Below are positions 18,466 through 28,304 of a stretch of DNA of 64,000 bases, piece by piece. Source of the stretch: Rickettsia endosymbiont of Cantharis rufa. Its GTDB lineage: Bacteria; Pseudomonadota; Alphaproteobacteria; Rickettsiales; Rickettsiaceae. Within the stretch, counting starts at the first letter, position 1, and every line of letters starts with the position of its first letter. The stretch lies in NCBI RefSeq assembly GCF_964026445.1, contig NZ_OZ032150.1, positions 620,001 to 684,000 of the forward strand, read 5' to 3'. The position numbers were made by a program, and so were the translations under genes. Under the pieces are notes generated by a model. It did not search any database and had not been told where the DNA came from. It saw only the letters and a list, made by a program, of their open reading frames with translations.

Positions 18466-18635
18466 TGATCTGTCAACACTTTTCCGGACAGTTGTTTAAG
18501 CGCAATTTTGTATCTCTTCATATTTTACTGGTGATAAATAATCGTTAACAGAATGCATTCTGATACGGTTATAAAATACCTCTATATATTCAAATATGGC
18601 ATATTTTGCTTCCTCTCTAGTTTTAAATTTATATT
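18466..18635 (-). mobile_element. IS3-family element, 3' fragment
   Basis: The end TGATCTGTCAACACTTTTCC is the same terminus seen at 33,340-33,362. The minus strand encodes EEAKYAIFEYIEVFYNRIRM, the C-terminal end of an IS3-type OrfB. It is cut at 18,635 by IS1-B, whose insertion point corresponds to a YQYKFKTKEE-coding stretch preserved at ~33,195. Confidence 0.8.
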
Positions 18636-19466
18636 GGCCGCACCTCCATTTTACAGATGTGGATATTAAAAGGCTATACGTTCAATAAGAGTTCCAATGA
18701 CTTTATCATGAATATCCAATGACTTGGAAAAACAAATTGTTTTACGTGTCAGTCTTTTGCATCTTGTTCTAAGATTTAAGTTACCCCGTTCTATCCGTTG
18801 AGTATATTTTTTACTAACAATGTGTTTTTTGGGATCTAATAACCTAGCATAACTTCCCCATCCATCTGTAAAGTAAAAAGTAACCTTAAAATCCTCCGGT
18901 TTTTTTCAGTAATGATTCTGATGTGCTATCACATCTTGTACCAAAAGTATAAGCAACTACTTTTAACAAAATCTTATCCAAAGAATACCAAAGCCATCTT
19001 TGTTTGGATTTATTCTGTACATAAGGCCATTGTTCATCTATTTCAGGAGCAATAATTACTTCTATCGTATTGATAGAATGATTTATCTTTTTTAACGCTA
19101 GATTTTTTTAAAACACGGATAACCGTATTGATACCCACTTTTAATACTCTTACTGTATCCCTAACTCCAGAGCCATTGATTGACATATCTACTATCTGAG
19201 CCTTGACTCCAGGCTTAGAGGCATTATTAATATATTACAGTTGAAAATATCGATTACACTGCTTGCATTGATATCTCTGTTGTTTTGAAATTGAATATCC
19301 CGCCTTTACTACTTTTTCTGTGTCGTTACAATATCTACACTTAACATCTATTCTTGATCTACACTTAACATCTATTCTTGCCATAACTCCTTAACTATAA
19401 TTCTCTCTTATTACTGTTTGAGGATTATAGACTATTCATGCTAAGCTGCAATACGGAGGCACGACC
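18636..19466 (-). mobile_element. IS1-family element, copy B
   Basis: An 831-bp copy in reverse orientation. It keeps the zinc-finger Cys and the Gln before the shared stop, and a Trp codon in the InsB region, so it has fewer lesions than A, D, E and H. It still carries the shared TAA and the A7 frame change. The flanks do not form a direct duplication. Confidence 0.9.
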
Positions 19467-19766
19467 ATTAACAGTAGGGATAAAAATGCCAGGTATAAAT
19501 CCAAAGATATATCCAGCTGAATTTAAAGAATCAGCGATTAGATTAGCTATTGAGTCTAAGCAACCTTTTGCTCAAACAGCTAGAGAACTAGGAATTACAA
19601 AGTCTAGTCTATATAATTGGGTTAATAAACATTCAAAACCCAAGGAAGTAATGAGAAATGAAGAACATCTGTATAATGAATTAAAGAGATTGAAGAAGAA
19701 CTAGATAGAGTAACACAGGAACGTGATTTATTAAAAAAGACTGCCGCGTACTTTGCAAAAAAATCC
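19467..19766 (+). pseudogene. IS3-family OrfA fragment
   Basis: ATG at 19486 gives MPGINPKIYPAEFKESAIRL, then ARELGITKSSLYNWVNKHSK, the helix-turn-helix of IS3-type OrfA. The first frame stops at 19704; a one-base shift continues as IEEELDRVTQERDLLKKTAA, the leucine-zipper part, up to the IS1-C end. The related segment at 31,533-31,655 differs by several substitutions. There is no OrfB on this side. Confidence 0.85.
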
Positions 19767-20596
19767 GGTCGCGCCCCCGTATTGCAGCTTAGCATGAATA
19801 GTCTATAATCCTCAAACAGTGATAAGAGAGAATTATAGTTAAGGAGTTATGACAAGAATATATGTTAAGTGTAGATCAAGAATAGATGTTAAGTGTAGAT
19901 ATTGTAACGACACAGAAAAAGTAGTAAAGGCGGGATATTCAATTTCAAAACAACAGAGATATCAATGCAAGCAGTGTAATCGATATTTTCAACTGTAATA
20001 TATTAATAATGCCTCTAAGCCTGGAGTCAAGACTCAGATAGTAGATATGTCAATCAATGGCTCTGGAGTTAGGGATACAGTAAGAGTATTAAAAGTGGGT
20101 ATCAATACGGTTATCCGTGTTTTAAAAAAATCTAGCGTTAAAAAAGATAAATCATTCTATCAATACGATAGAAGTAATTATTGCTCCTGAAATAGATGAA
20201 CAATGGCCTTATGTACAGAATAAATCCAAACAAAGATGGCTTTGATATTCTTTGGATAAGATTTTGTTAAAAGTAGTTGCTTATACTTTTGGTACAAGAT
20301 GTGATAGCACATCAGAATCATTACTGAAAAAAACCGGAGGATTTTAAGGTTACTTTTTACTTTACAGATGGATGGGGAAGTTATGCTAGGTTATTAGATC
20401 CCAAAAAACACATTGTTAGTAAAAAATATACTCAACGGATAGAACGGGGTAACTTAAATCTTAGAACAAGATGCAAAAGACTGACACGTAAAACAATTTG
20501 TTTTTCCAAGTCATTGGATATTCATGATAAAGTCATCGGAACTCTTATTGAACGTATAGCCTTTTAATATCCACATCTGTAAAATGGAGGTGCGAT
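19767..20596 (+). mobile_element. IS1-family element, copy C
   Basis: An 830-bp copy with left end GGTCGCGCCCCCGTATTGCA. It has the Cys and Gln states of B and G but the Trp-to-stop change (TTTGATATTC) of D, E and H, so it is a mosaic. Its right end (GGTGCGAT) has lost the terminal CC. It joins an IS3 fragment to an unrelated pseudogene, with no target duplication. Confidence 0.9.
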
Positions 20597-21067
20597 TAAA
20601 TTCTTTATAGAAACCGGTTGTTATATATACAAGTTCCATTTCAGGATTTAATTCAGAAGATTCAAGTATTACTAAACAATCACCATCTTTGAAAGTAACC
20701 ACCCTATCATTTTCTTGTTCTAAACTATACTTACCCTTTAAGATGCTATAAAATTCTTCAAATTTATTCCTATCTATAGTTAAAATAACGGTTTCTATTT
20801 ACATTAAAATCATTACATATCACTAAAACTTCAGAGATAGTTTTTTCGTTTGGTTCGATATAATAATTATATCCTTGCCAATAACTAGGTTCTTTATTAA
20901 TAATTTTGTTTTTTTGTTAAGTCTAGATGTGTAATTTTATTTAATTCAAGACCAAGCGAAGCAGGGCTGCATAAGAATTCAGGTAGAAAAATATGATAAT
21001 AAAACAAAATAGATTTTTTATGAGCATATAGAGAACCTGATATTAAATTAGAATCTTTAAATAACAT
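20597..21067 (-). pseudogene. Decayed unidentified gene, cut by IS1-C
   Basis: From ATG 21067 the minus strand reads MLFKDSNLISGSLYAHKKSI and stops after LDLTKKQNY. Further pieces are SYWQGYNYYIEPNEKTISEV and, in another frame, TVILTIDRNKFEEFYSILKG up to ELVYITTGFYKEFN at the IS1 end. Several frame changes are needed. No family is recognised. Confidence 0.6.
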
Positions 21068-21114
21068 AATTCTTTTAATACTTCAATTAAAAGTTTATAA
21101 AGTAAAAATCTTTA

Positions 21115-21290
21115 CAAAATTCAGGTCTTATGAACACTTCTAAAAAGATTTAATTTTGGTTCTTTTTTGCTACAAATTATAAGATTTTTTTGAAATATGA
21201 ATAACTATTCTTTCAAAAATCTTATTAATTTTCGCTAAAAAATACCTTAAAATATAAAATCAATTAAAAATATTCACAAAATCTAGTGAA
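21115..21290. repeat. Dispersed repeat, copy 2 (YqaA-like 3' end)
   Basis: This matches 8715-8875, including a remnant of the YqaA-like C-terminus (LDFVNIFN and stop on the minus strand) and the downstream A/T-rich spacer. No upstream coding sequence of that gene remains here. Confidence 0.75.
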
Positions 21291-21337
21291 AAAAATAAAA
21301 TCTCATGTATTATAAGTAATTATATCTTTAGCTCATT

Positions 21338-21462
21338 ATACTCGATGAACTTCAAAAATTGGCTGCGTCGTCCTACAAGAGCCGCGGTGCTCACGTATTA
21401 AGTATACGCTCCGTTCCTCGCCTTGTGGACTTCTTGCTTTTTTTGAAGTTGATCTTCGTATA
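21338..21462. repeat. Palindromic element (type Z)
   Basis: TATACTCGATGAACTTCAAA at the left, TTTGAAGTTGATCTTCGTAT at the right. In reverse complement this is the closest relative in the window of the insert inside rnpB. Confidence 0.85.
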
Positions 21463-21488
21463 CTACTCTTTATTTACTCGGAGTATAA

Positions 21489-22418
21489 ATGGTAATTTTT
21501 AGTATAGTTTTTTTTAAAACCGTTTCGGTATTATTAAGTGTAGTAATAGGATTTTTAGCAGGTAAATATTCAAATGTTGAGAGAGATAGTATCTCTTCGT
21601 TACTCTTCTATTTTATATCGCCTATAGTATTTTTTACGATACCTGCTAGTACAACCTTAACACTTTCGGCATTAAGCGTTACGGTCGTAACATTTGTAAT
21701 CGCAACACTCTTATCACTCTTTTCTTATTATTTTTTTGGTAAATTTTGGCAAGATCATACACGTAATATTATAGCTTTGTCTGCAGGTACGGCAAACGGC
21801 GGATATTTTATGCTGCCTATAGCGGCGGCACTTTTTGATGATTATACGTTAAGTATTTACATGATGGCGGTGATAGGAGTTAATATTTACGAATGCTCTG
21901 TCGGCTTTTATATTTGTATGAGGAGCTTTTCCAATACTACCGACAGCATATTAAAAGTAGTAAAATTACCGATTTTAAATGCTTTTTTCTTGGGATGTTT
22001 GTTTAGTTTTTGTGGTTTTGCTTTACCGGACTTCTTAGATGATTTTATATATAATATGAAAGGTTCTTTTTCGATACTTGGTATGGTTATGGTTGGGCTC
22101 GCTCTTTCGTCTTTGCAAAAATTTGAAATCGATATAAAATTTACCCTCGCTACTTTTGCTGCTAAATTTATATTTTATCCCCTTGGGATAGGACTATTTA
22201 TCATGTTTGATCATTTTGTAACAAAATGGTATAACAATGATTATTATAATGCGTTAAAATTACTTTCTACAGCACCCTTAGCCGCCAATACTATAGTTAT
22301 AGCAAATTTACAAAAATTTTACCCTGAAAAAGTTGCTGCTACCGTGTTTTTGTCCTTGCTTTTTGTAGTTATATATATGCCGACAATGGTCAGTATATTT
22401 TTAAGTGATTTAAATTGA
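21489..22418 (+). CDS. AEC-family transporter
   Basis: The 309-residue protein has about ten hydrophobic segments arranged as two inverted halves, as in the auxin efflux carrier/AEC family of secondary transporters. The first half has SVLLSVVIGFLAGKYSNVER and the second GMVMVGLALSSLQKFEIDI. A break motif FISPIVFFTIPAS in the second helix is typical. Family members export or import small organic acids; the substrate is unknown. It is followed 9 bases later by an alpha/beta hydrolase gene, probably co-transcribed. Confidence 0.85.
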   Translation: MVIFSIVFFKTVSVLLSVVIGFLAGKYSNVERDSISSLLFYFISPIVFFTIPASTTLTLSALSVTVVTFVIATLLSLFSYYFFGKFWQDHTRNIIALSAGTANGGYFMLPIAAALFDDYTLSIYMMAVIGVNIYECSVGFYICMRSFSNTTDSILKVVKLPILNAFFLGCLFSFCGFALPDFLDDFIYNMKGSFSILGMVMVGLALSSLQKFEIDIKFTLATFAAKFIFYPLGIGLFIMFDHFVTKWYNNDYYNALKLLSTAPLAANTIVIANLQKFYPEKVAATVFLSLLFVVIYMPTMVSIFLSDLN

Positions 22419-22427
22419 TAGGTTCAT

Positions 22428-23300
22428 ATGAAAATTAATTCAATAAAAATTGGTCCATATATTAATTTATTACCTCTTCAATATATACCGGAACATAAAA
22501 TTTCTTATGTGGAATTTGGTGATCCTAATAATAAAAATATAATAGTATGTGCTCACGGTTTAACTAGAAATTCTCATGATTTTGATAAAATAGCTAAAGA
22601 ATTAAGTAAAGATTATAGGGTAATTTCAATAAATTATCCTGGGCGTGGTGATAGCGAAAATTTCAAAAAAACTAATCATTATAATTATACTACCTATATT
22701 AAAGATACGTTATTCTTTTTAAAAAGACTAAATATTAAAAATCCTATTTGGCTTGGTACTTCAATGGGCGGTATTATAGGTATGATACTCGCCAGTAAAT
22801 ATAAAAATATTTTTAAAGCCTTAATATTAAATGATATAGGAGCATTTATTGATGCTGCTCCTTTAGTTAAAATTGAAGGATACGCTAAAAAAACAATTAT
22901 CTTAGATGACTTGGTTAGTGCAAAAGAACATCTAAAACTTATTTATGCACAATCAGGTATCAAAGACGAAGAAGATTGGGATTATTTAACAAAATATAGT
23001 GTAATTGCTACATTCGGCGGAAAATATAAAATGAATTATGATCCGGCTATAATAAAAGGAATGAAAAACGCTAGTAACCAGGAAGATGTTAAACTATGGT
23101 CCGTATGGAATAAAATAGAATGTAGAGTATTAGTAGTTCACGGAGTAAAGTCTCAAATTTTAACAAAATCTACCGTTAAAAAAATGAAAGAAACAAAAGA
23201 TTTTGATCTTTATGAAATAAAATATGCAGGACATGCTCCATCATTAATGAATATTGAGGAAATTAAATATATTAAGTCCTGGTTAGAGAAGAAATTGTAA
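22428..23300 (+). CDS. Alpha/beta hydrolase
   Basis: The 290-residue protein has the oxyanion-hole HG in NIIVCAHGLTRNSHDFD (about residue 41), YPGRGDSEN, and the nucleophile elbow in WLGTSMGGIIGMIL (Ser about residue 109). The late acid region is RVLVVHGVKSQ and the His is in KYAGHAPSLM, so the triad looks complete. There is no signal peptide. It could be an esterase or lipase-like enzyme; substrate unknown. It starts 9 bases after the transporter gene, suggesting one operon. Confidence 0.88.
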   Translation: MKINSIKIGPYINLLPLQYIPEHKISYVEFGDPNNKNIIVCAHGLTRNSHDFDKIAKELSKDYRVISINYPGRGDSENFKKTNHYNYTTYIKDTLFFLKRLNIKNPIWLGTSMGGIIGMILASKYKNIFKALILNDIGAFIDAAPLVKIEGYAKKTIILDDLVSAKEHLKLIYAQSGIKDEEDWDYLTKYSVIATFGGKYKMNYDPAIIKGMKNASNQEDVKLWSVWNKIECRVLVVHGVKSQILTKSTVKKMKETKDFDLYEIKYAGHAPSLMNIEEIKYIKSWLEKKL

Positions 23301-23353
23301 TATCATTTGTCTGTCATCCCAAGGCCTGACCTTGTGTTGTATAAACGTTCAGG

Positions 23354-23473
23354 ATGTCATTCCCGCGTAGGCGGGAATTCAGAAAAAATAACCTTACGTT
23401 TAATTAACAAAAAAACCTAAAAAACAAGTTTTTTATAGGTTTTACTGGACTCCCGCCCACACGGGAATGACAT
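23354..23473. repeat. Palindromic element (type A)
   Basis: Left arm ATGTCATTCCCGCGTAGGCG, right arm CCCGCCCACACGGGAATGAC. The centre holds an A/T hairpin around AAAAACAAGTTTTTT. Confidence 0.85.
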
Positions 23474-23505
23474 AAAAAAGTTAAATTAATAAACAAACAA
23501 TAATT

Positions 23506-24438
23506 ATGAAAATTACTGCTAAAGTACTAATAATAGGTTCAGGTCCCGCAGGTTTAAGTGCCGCTATTTATACGGCTAGAGCCGCTTTAAAACCAATATT
23601 AATAAATGGCATGCAGCCCGGTGGGCAGCTTACAATTACCACCGATGTTGAGAATTATCCCGGATTTGCGGAAACGGTGCAAGGACCTTGGCTTATGGAG
23701 CAGATGTCTATGCAAGCTCAAAATGTCGGTACAGAAATTATTAGTGATTACGTAGAAAAAGTTGATTTATCAAAAAGCCCTTTTAAAGTATTTACAGGAA
23801 GTGGGAATGAGTATGAAGCAGAAAGTATAATCATTTGTACAGGTGCAGAAGCAAAATGGCTTGGTATAGCTTCAGAGCAGGAATTTCGTGGTTTTGGTGT
23901 GTCGGCATGTGCTACCTGTGATGGTTTCTTTTTTAAGAATCAAGAAATAGTTGTAGTAGGGGGGGGGAATAGTGCCGTAGAGGAAGCTTTATATTTAACA
24001 AATCATGCTAGCAAAGTCACTATAGTGCATAGAAGAGATAGTTTTAGAGCTGAAAAAATATTGCAAGATCGATTATTTAAAAATCCTAAAATATTGGTTA
24101 TTTGGGATCATGTAGTAGATGAGATTGTAGGTAGCAATAAACCAAAATCCGTTACCGGGGTTAAAATTCAAAATGTTCACACCAAAGAAATTAGTTTAGT
24201 GAATTGTAGCGGTGTATTTGTAGCTATTGGACATGCGCCAAATACGGAGCTATTTACCAGACAAATTGCAATGGACGATGATAATTATATTATCACTACA
24301 CTTGGTAGTACTAAAACTAGTGTAGAAGGAGTTTTTGCTGCGGGTGATGTTCAGGATAAAATTTATAGACAAGCGGTAACTGCCGCAGGAACAGGCTGTA
24401 TGGCGGCTCTTGAAGCAGAGAAGTTTTTAAATAAATAA
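23506..24438 (+). CDS. trxB: Thioredoxin reductase
   Basis: The 310-residue FAD/NADPH enzyme has the FAD-binding VLIIGSGPAGLSAAIYTARA at the N-terminus, the redox pair in SACATCDGFFFK (about residues 134-145), the NADPH motif VVVGGGNSAVEEALYLT and the closing FAD motif GVFAAGDVQDKIYRQAVTAAG. It is the normal length. It keeps thioredoxin reduced in the cytosol. An inverted repeat lies 30 bases after the stop. Confidence 0.97.
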   Translation: MKITAKVLIIGSGPAGLSAAIYTARAALKPILINGMQPGGQLTITTDVENYPGFAETVQGPWLMEQMSMQAQNVGTEIISDYVEKVDLSKSPFKVFTGSGNEYEAESIIICTGAEAKWLGIASEQEFRGFGVSACATCDGFFFKNQEIVVVGGGNSAVEEALYLTNHASKVTIVHRRDSFRAEKILQDRLFKNPKILVIWDHVVDEIVGSNKPKSVTGVKIQNVHTKEISLVNCSGVFVAIGHAPNTELFTRQIAMDDDNYIITTLGSTKTSVEGVFAAGDVQDKIYRQAVTAAGTGCMAALEAEKFLNK

Positions 24439-24467
24439 TTAAATTTCTTCAAAAAAGAAACAGGGAT

Positions 24468-24502
24468 ACAAGAATTTATTAATTTTTTTAATAAATTCTT
24501 GT
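24468..24502. terminator. Perfect inverted repeat after trxB
   Basis: ACAAGAATTTATT (24468-24480) and AATAAATTCTTGT (24490-24502) form a perfect 13-bp stem with a nine-base AATTTTTTT loop. There is no U-run after the stem, so it may end transcription poorly or protect the trxB mRNA 3' end. Confidence 0.45.
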
Positions 24503-24559
24503 GTTGAAAATTATGGTAATATAATCCCTCTTTCTAATTTTATAAAATAAGGAGGAATT

Positions 24560-26121
24560 ATGCCTATACAGCATTTGACATCAAAAAAATGGGAAATTTT
24601 TTTAAACGCTATAGGAACAAAGGTAGAAGTTACAAAGGTAATCGATAATAAAGTCATTTTTAAAACAAATTCTAAAGACTTAGAACATTTTCGTACATTA
24701 TTAGCGTCTCCTGATGAATTAAAGAAGAATGTGACACATACTTTATTTAAGGATAATGAGGATAAGTCAAAAAAATTAGAAGAAGTTGAATCTGATAATA
24801 TAGATACTTCGGATATAGAAGCAGGCAATTATTTCATAAATCAGTAGATGGAGACTTTATAACTAAGTTTAATTTATCTGAAACTTTTAATGCAATGAAA
24901 TTAGAAGCTAAATTTAATGAAGAATTATTAACTACTCAATTTCAGTTTTCTTTTAATGATCCTTTACAACAAAATCTTAATGAAACTAAGCTTAAAATGC
25001 TACAAGCTACTATAACCGATGAAAATAAATTATCAAAAATTTTAACAGGCAAAGAAGCACCGGCTATAGATTATACCTACCCACCTACTGAATTTTCTAA
25101 GTTAATATCCCAAATTATTTCTCATATAGAAAATAATAGCTTAACTTTTGCTCTAAATAATTGTGCAACAATGCAGGTCGTACAGGCTTATAAAGCTGAT
25201 GGCAAACCACCTATTATCGCTTCTGATTTGGAAAGCGGATTTATCCTTGATAAACAATATCTATTAAAATATTTATTTCCGATATTAAATGATTTTGTGT
25301 GGCAGGAAGAAGACGAGTTTCCTATTATGTTTTCCTTTAAAGATTCAGAAGCTATAAATAATGATAATACTCATTATATGACTTTATTAATTGATATTAG
25401 CAGTAGCATGAAAAGTACTTTTGATACTTATAAAGATAATATACAAAAGATACTAACTAAATTAGTTGAGATTCCTAATGGGGAAATTAATATAGTTGCA
25501 TTTAATGATCAATCTAGCATGGAATCTTTTTCTAGTAAGGAAAATACTATTGAAGATATTAAGAGATATGATACGTAGAAACTTTTAATGCCGATGGATG
25601 TACAAGGTTGTATGGTACTGTCAAAGATGCTTTAGAATCTCTTAAAGAAAAAATAGATATACATTCTACTATTATAGTATTTACTGATGGGAAAAATGAA
25701 GGAACTGATTGTAAGACAACTCAAAAAGAGGTTATAGATTCTGCAACTGATGTAATACAAAATCCTCAATTTAATATGTTTGCTGTAGGTTTTGGAGAAC
25801 ATTATAGTAAAGAATTTTTTGAAGAAATCGCTATGCAGAGGGGCTTTACTCATGTGAGTTTAACGGATTCTAACGGTATGAATCAGCTTGAGCAATATAT
25901 TGATAATATCGGGCAAAAGGTAGTTATTTGGAAAATATTAGGAGAGAAGCTAAATTTGGTAACTCGAGTACAAAAAGGTGATGTTTTTATTGAAAAAAAT
26001 AGAAACTGAAACAGGAACTACATTTTATATGGATGGTCAAGAGTTCACTATTGGAATAGAGGAGTCTGATACAGAAATTGCCGGTGTGGTAAGAAATTGT
26101 TGCGACGAAGCAACGGTTTAA
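24560..26121 (+). pseudogene. vWA-domain protein gene, three frameshifts
   Basis: A strong ribosome site (GGAGGA, 24551-24556) precedes ATG 24560. Frame 1 covers ~95 residues. Frame 2, from ~24850, reads VDGDFITKFNLSETFNAMKL and reaches the MIDAS motif MTLLIDISSSMKSTF (DxSxS), stopping at 25578. Frame 3 reads ETFNADGCTRLYGTVKDALE and STIIVFTDGKNEG (the MIDAS Asp loop) to 26009. Frame 4 adds a tail to the TAA at 26119. The intact ancestor would be ~515 residues with a central von Willebrand A domain binding a divalent metal. The indels are small, so decay is recent. Confidence 0.85.
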
Positions 26122-26145
26122 TTAATAATATTAGAAAAGTACTAT

Positions 26146-26310
26146 ATGTCATTCCCGCGAAAGCGCATGGGTGTCAACTTAAGGAAAATGTCATCCCGTG
26201 GCTTGACCACGGGGTCCAGTTACTGTTTTTATGGATACCGTGATCAAGCCACGGTATGACACCGAGTGCTTTTTTCGAACCCCACGCAAATACCTACGCG
26301 GGGATGACAT
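26146..26310. repeat. Nested palindromic elements (type Y inside type A)
   Basis: The outer arms are ATGTCATTCCCGCGAAAGCG (26146) and CTACGCGGGGATGACAT (ends 26310). Inside, 26188-26262 is a complete type-Y element (TCATCCCGTGGCTTGACCAC ... GATCAAGCCACGGTATGACA). The inner one apparently inserted into the outer one. Confidence 0.8.
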
Positions 26311-26352
26311 CAGCAGCTTAGTAAGCAAAGCCATTAATATTATCGAGGGAAT

Positions 26353-27780
26353 ATGAACTTACTTAAAAATATTACGGGGAAAAATTATATAAACGGTGAA
26401 TTTGTGGCATTTGGAAAGCAAATATCCGTTATTAATCCTTCGACTTTAAAAGAAATCGCTACAGTTCCGAATTTAGAAGTATCAGAGGTTAATGCCGCAA
26501 TAGATAATACAGTTAAGGCTTTTTCTTTATGGTCACAAAGTTCATTTGAAGAAAGGATAGCGATTCTTAGAAAATGGTATAATTTAGTAATCGAAAATAT
26601 TGATGAGTTAAGTCATATATTAACCTTAGAGCAGGGGAAAATACTCTCTGAATCCAAAAAAGAGATTCTATACGGAGTATCTTTTATTGATTGGTATACA
26701 TATGCTATCCATAATATTCATTCGGCTATCAAACCTGGAAATAATAAAGCTCATAAAATCGTTACGCAATATGAGTCAGTAGGACCTTCTGCTGCTGTAA
26801 CTCCTTGGAATTTTCCAAATGCAATGATTACCCGTAAGGTAGTACCTGCGATAGCAGCTGGTTGCAGCGTTATATTAAAACCATCAAGTCTTACACCTCT
26901 ATCAGCTTTAGTACTTGCGAAACTGGCAAGTGATGCCGGTTTGCCTACGGGAGTATTTAACGTAATTACTGGTGATTCAGATGTTATAGGTAGGGCCTTT
27001 TGTAATGATTTTAGGCTTCGGAAATTATCATTTACCGGTTCTACAAATGTTGGTAAAATTCTATATCAAAATGCCGCAAATACTCTAAAACGTTTATCTT
27101 TAGAACTTGGCGGTAATGCTCCGTTCATTATAACGGCAGATAGTAATTTAGAGAAAGTAGCAAGTGATTTGGTAGTAGCTAAAACTAGAAATAGCGGGCA
27201 GTCTTGTACTTCCCCTAACAGAATATTTATAGAAGAATCCATATATGAAAAATTTATAGAAATTCTAAAGGCTAAATTTACTAAGCTTAAAGCCGGTGAC
27301 GGATTCGATAAAACATCGGATATAGGTCCTTTAATTAATTCGGCTTCAATAGAAAAAATACAAAAGCTTTTATCGGATGCACAAAATAAAGGAGCTAAAT
27401 TAATTTGCGGCGGTAAAGCCGTTAATAATTTCATTGAACCGACTATTATTATTGACTGTTTGGATAATATGGATATCTTTAGAACAGAAATATTTGGTCC
27501 GATGATTGCTTGCTATAAGTTTAAAACTATAAATGAAGCTATAGAACGTGCGAATAATACCGAATACGGATTGCAAGGATATGTATATTCAAATAATATA
27601 TCCGTGGCACAAATGATAGCAGAGAGGCTTGATTTTGGTATGGTATCGATTAATGATCCTCTACCTGCAAATGCCAAAGCCTGTTTCGCTGGGCGTAAAG
27701 CCTCAGGTTTTGGAGTTGAAGGTTCGTTTGAAGGGATATTTGAATATCTAAATACTAAATATATAAATTTACAGAATTAA
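26353..27780 (+). CDS. gabD: Aldehyde dehydrogenase, succinate-semialdehyde type
   Basis: The 475-residue NAD(P)-dependent enzyme has VTPWNFPNAMITRKVVPAIA (about residue 148), the NAD-binding SFTGSTNVGKILYQNAA, the general-base Glu in LELGGNAPFI (about residue 252) and the nucleophile Cys in TRNSGQSCTSPNRIF (about residue 286). The short N-terminus and overall pattern best fit succinate-semialdehyde dehydrogenase, giving succinate for the TCA cycle; another aldehyde substrate is possible. Intact. Confidence 0.85.
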   Translation: MNLLKNITGKNYINGEFVAFGKQISVINPSTLKEIATVPNLEVSEVNAAIDNTVKAFSLWSQSSFEERIAILRKWYNLVIENIDELSHILTLEQGKILSESKKEILYGVSFIDWYTYAIHNIHSAIKPGNNKAHKIVTQYESVGPSAAVTPWNFPNAMITRKVVPAIAAGCSVILKPSSLTPLSALVLAKLASDAGLPTGVFNVITGDSDVIGRAFCNDFRLRKLSFTGSTNVGKILYQNAANTLKRLSLELGGNAPFIITADSNLEKVASDLVVAKTRNSGQSCTSPNRIFIEESIYEKFIEILKAKFTKLKAGDGFDKTSDIGPLINSASIEKIQKLLSDAQNKGAKLICGGKAVNNFIEPTIIIDCLDNMDIFRTEIFGPMIACYKFKTINEAIERANNTEYGLQGYVYSNNISVAQMIAERLDFGMVSINDPLPANAKACFAGRKASGFGVEGSFEGIFEYLNTKYINLQN

Positions 27781-27802
27781 GAATGCCCACATGGTTTTTT
27801 TT

Positions 27803-27903
27803 ATGTCATTCCCGCGAAGGCGAGAATCCAGTACTTTAAAGCTTTTTAAAAGCTCGATTTATCTCGCTTTACCCTGGGATTCCCGCCTTCGCGGGAATGA
27901 CAT
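27803..27903. repeat. Palindromic element (type A)
   Basis: ATGTCATTCCCGCGAAGGCG at the left and CGCCTTCGCGGGAATGACAT at the right, with the AAAGCTCGATTTATCTCGCT centre. Confidence 0.85.
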
Positions 27904-27941
27904 AGAAAATATAATAATCTAAGTAATAAATAGTGAAAATT

Positions 27942-28304
27942 ATGCCGGCACCTGTAGATGATATTGAAGAAAAAATTGAACAAACTAGCTTTATCCTTGA
28001 TAATTATGAACGGCTTTGTTTAATAGATAGAGAAAAAGTGAATAACTACTTGCACATAATATCTAATAATCTTGCTGAATTACTGGATAAAAAGATGCCG
28101 CTTTCAATTGGATATTTTCATTCCATAGTACAATTAATTGAAAGTTTTAATAAGATCAATATCATAATACCTCAAGAGCTTAATAATGCTTTATGCAATA
28201 CATTATTAAACTTTGAACATAATAACTATTCCGAAGGATTACAAGAAATCGTAATTCAATATATAGAAATACTTGATATTTTAGGAGCGCATGCGTATGA
28301 ATAA
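27942..28304 (+). CDS. Hypothetical helical protein upstream of a glycosyltransferase
   Basis: About 120 residues, all alpha-helical in appearance (EKIEQTSFILDNYERLCLID, QLIESFNKINIIIPQELNNA), with no membrane segment or signal peptide. ATG 27942 is preferred to the GTG at 27933. Its end overlaps the glycosyltransferase start by 14 bases, so the two are likely translated together, and it may act with that enzyme. No family is recognised. Confidence 0.65.
   Translation: MPAPVDDIEEKIEQTSFILDNYERLCLIDREKVNNYLHIISNNLAELLDKKMPLSIGYFHSIVQLIESFNKINIIIPQELNNALCNTLLNFEHNNYSEGLQEIVIQYIEILDILGAHAYE

Noticed and set aside
18324..18548. 74-codon frame after gpsA
   Set aside because: It is entirely palindromic element plus IS3 terminus sequence, with no coding signal.
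20511..20702. 63-codon minus-strand frame
   Set aside because: It is a chimera of a pseudogene end and the IS1-C terminus.
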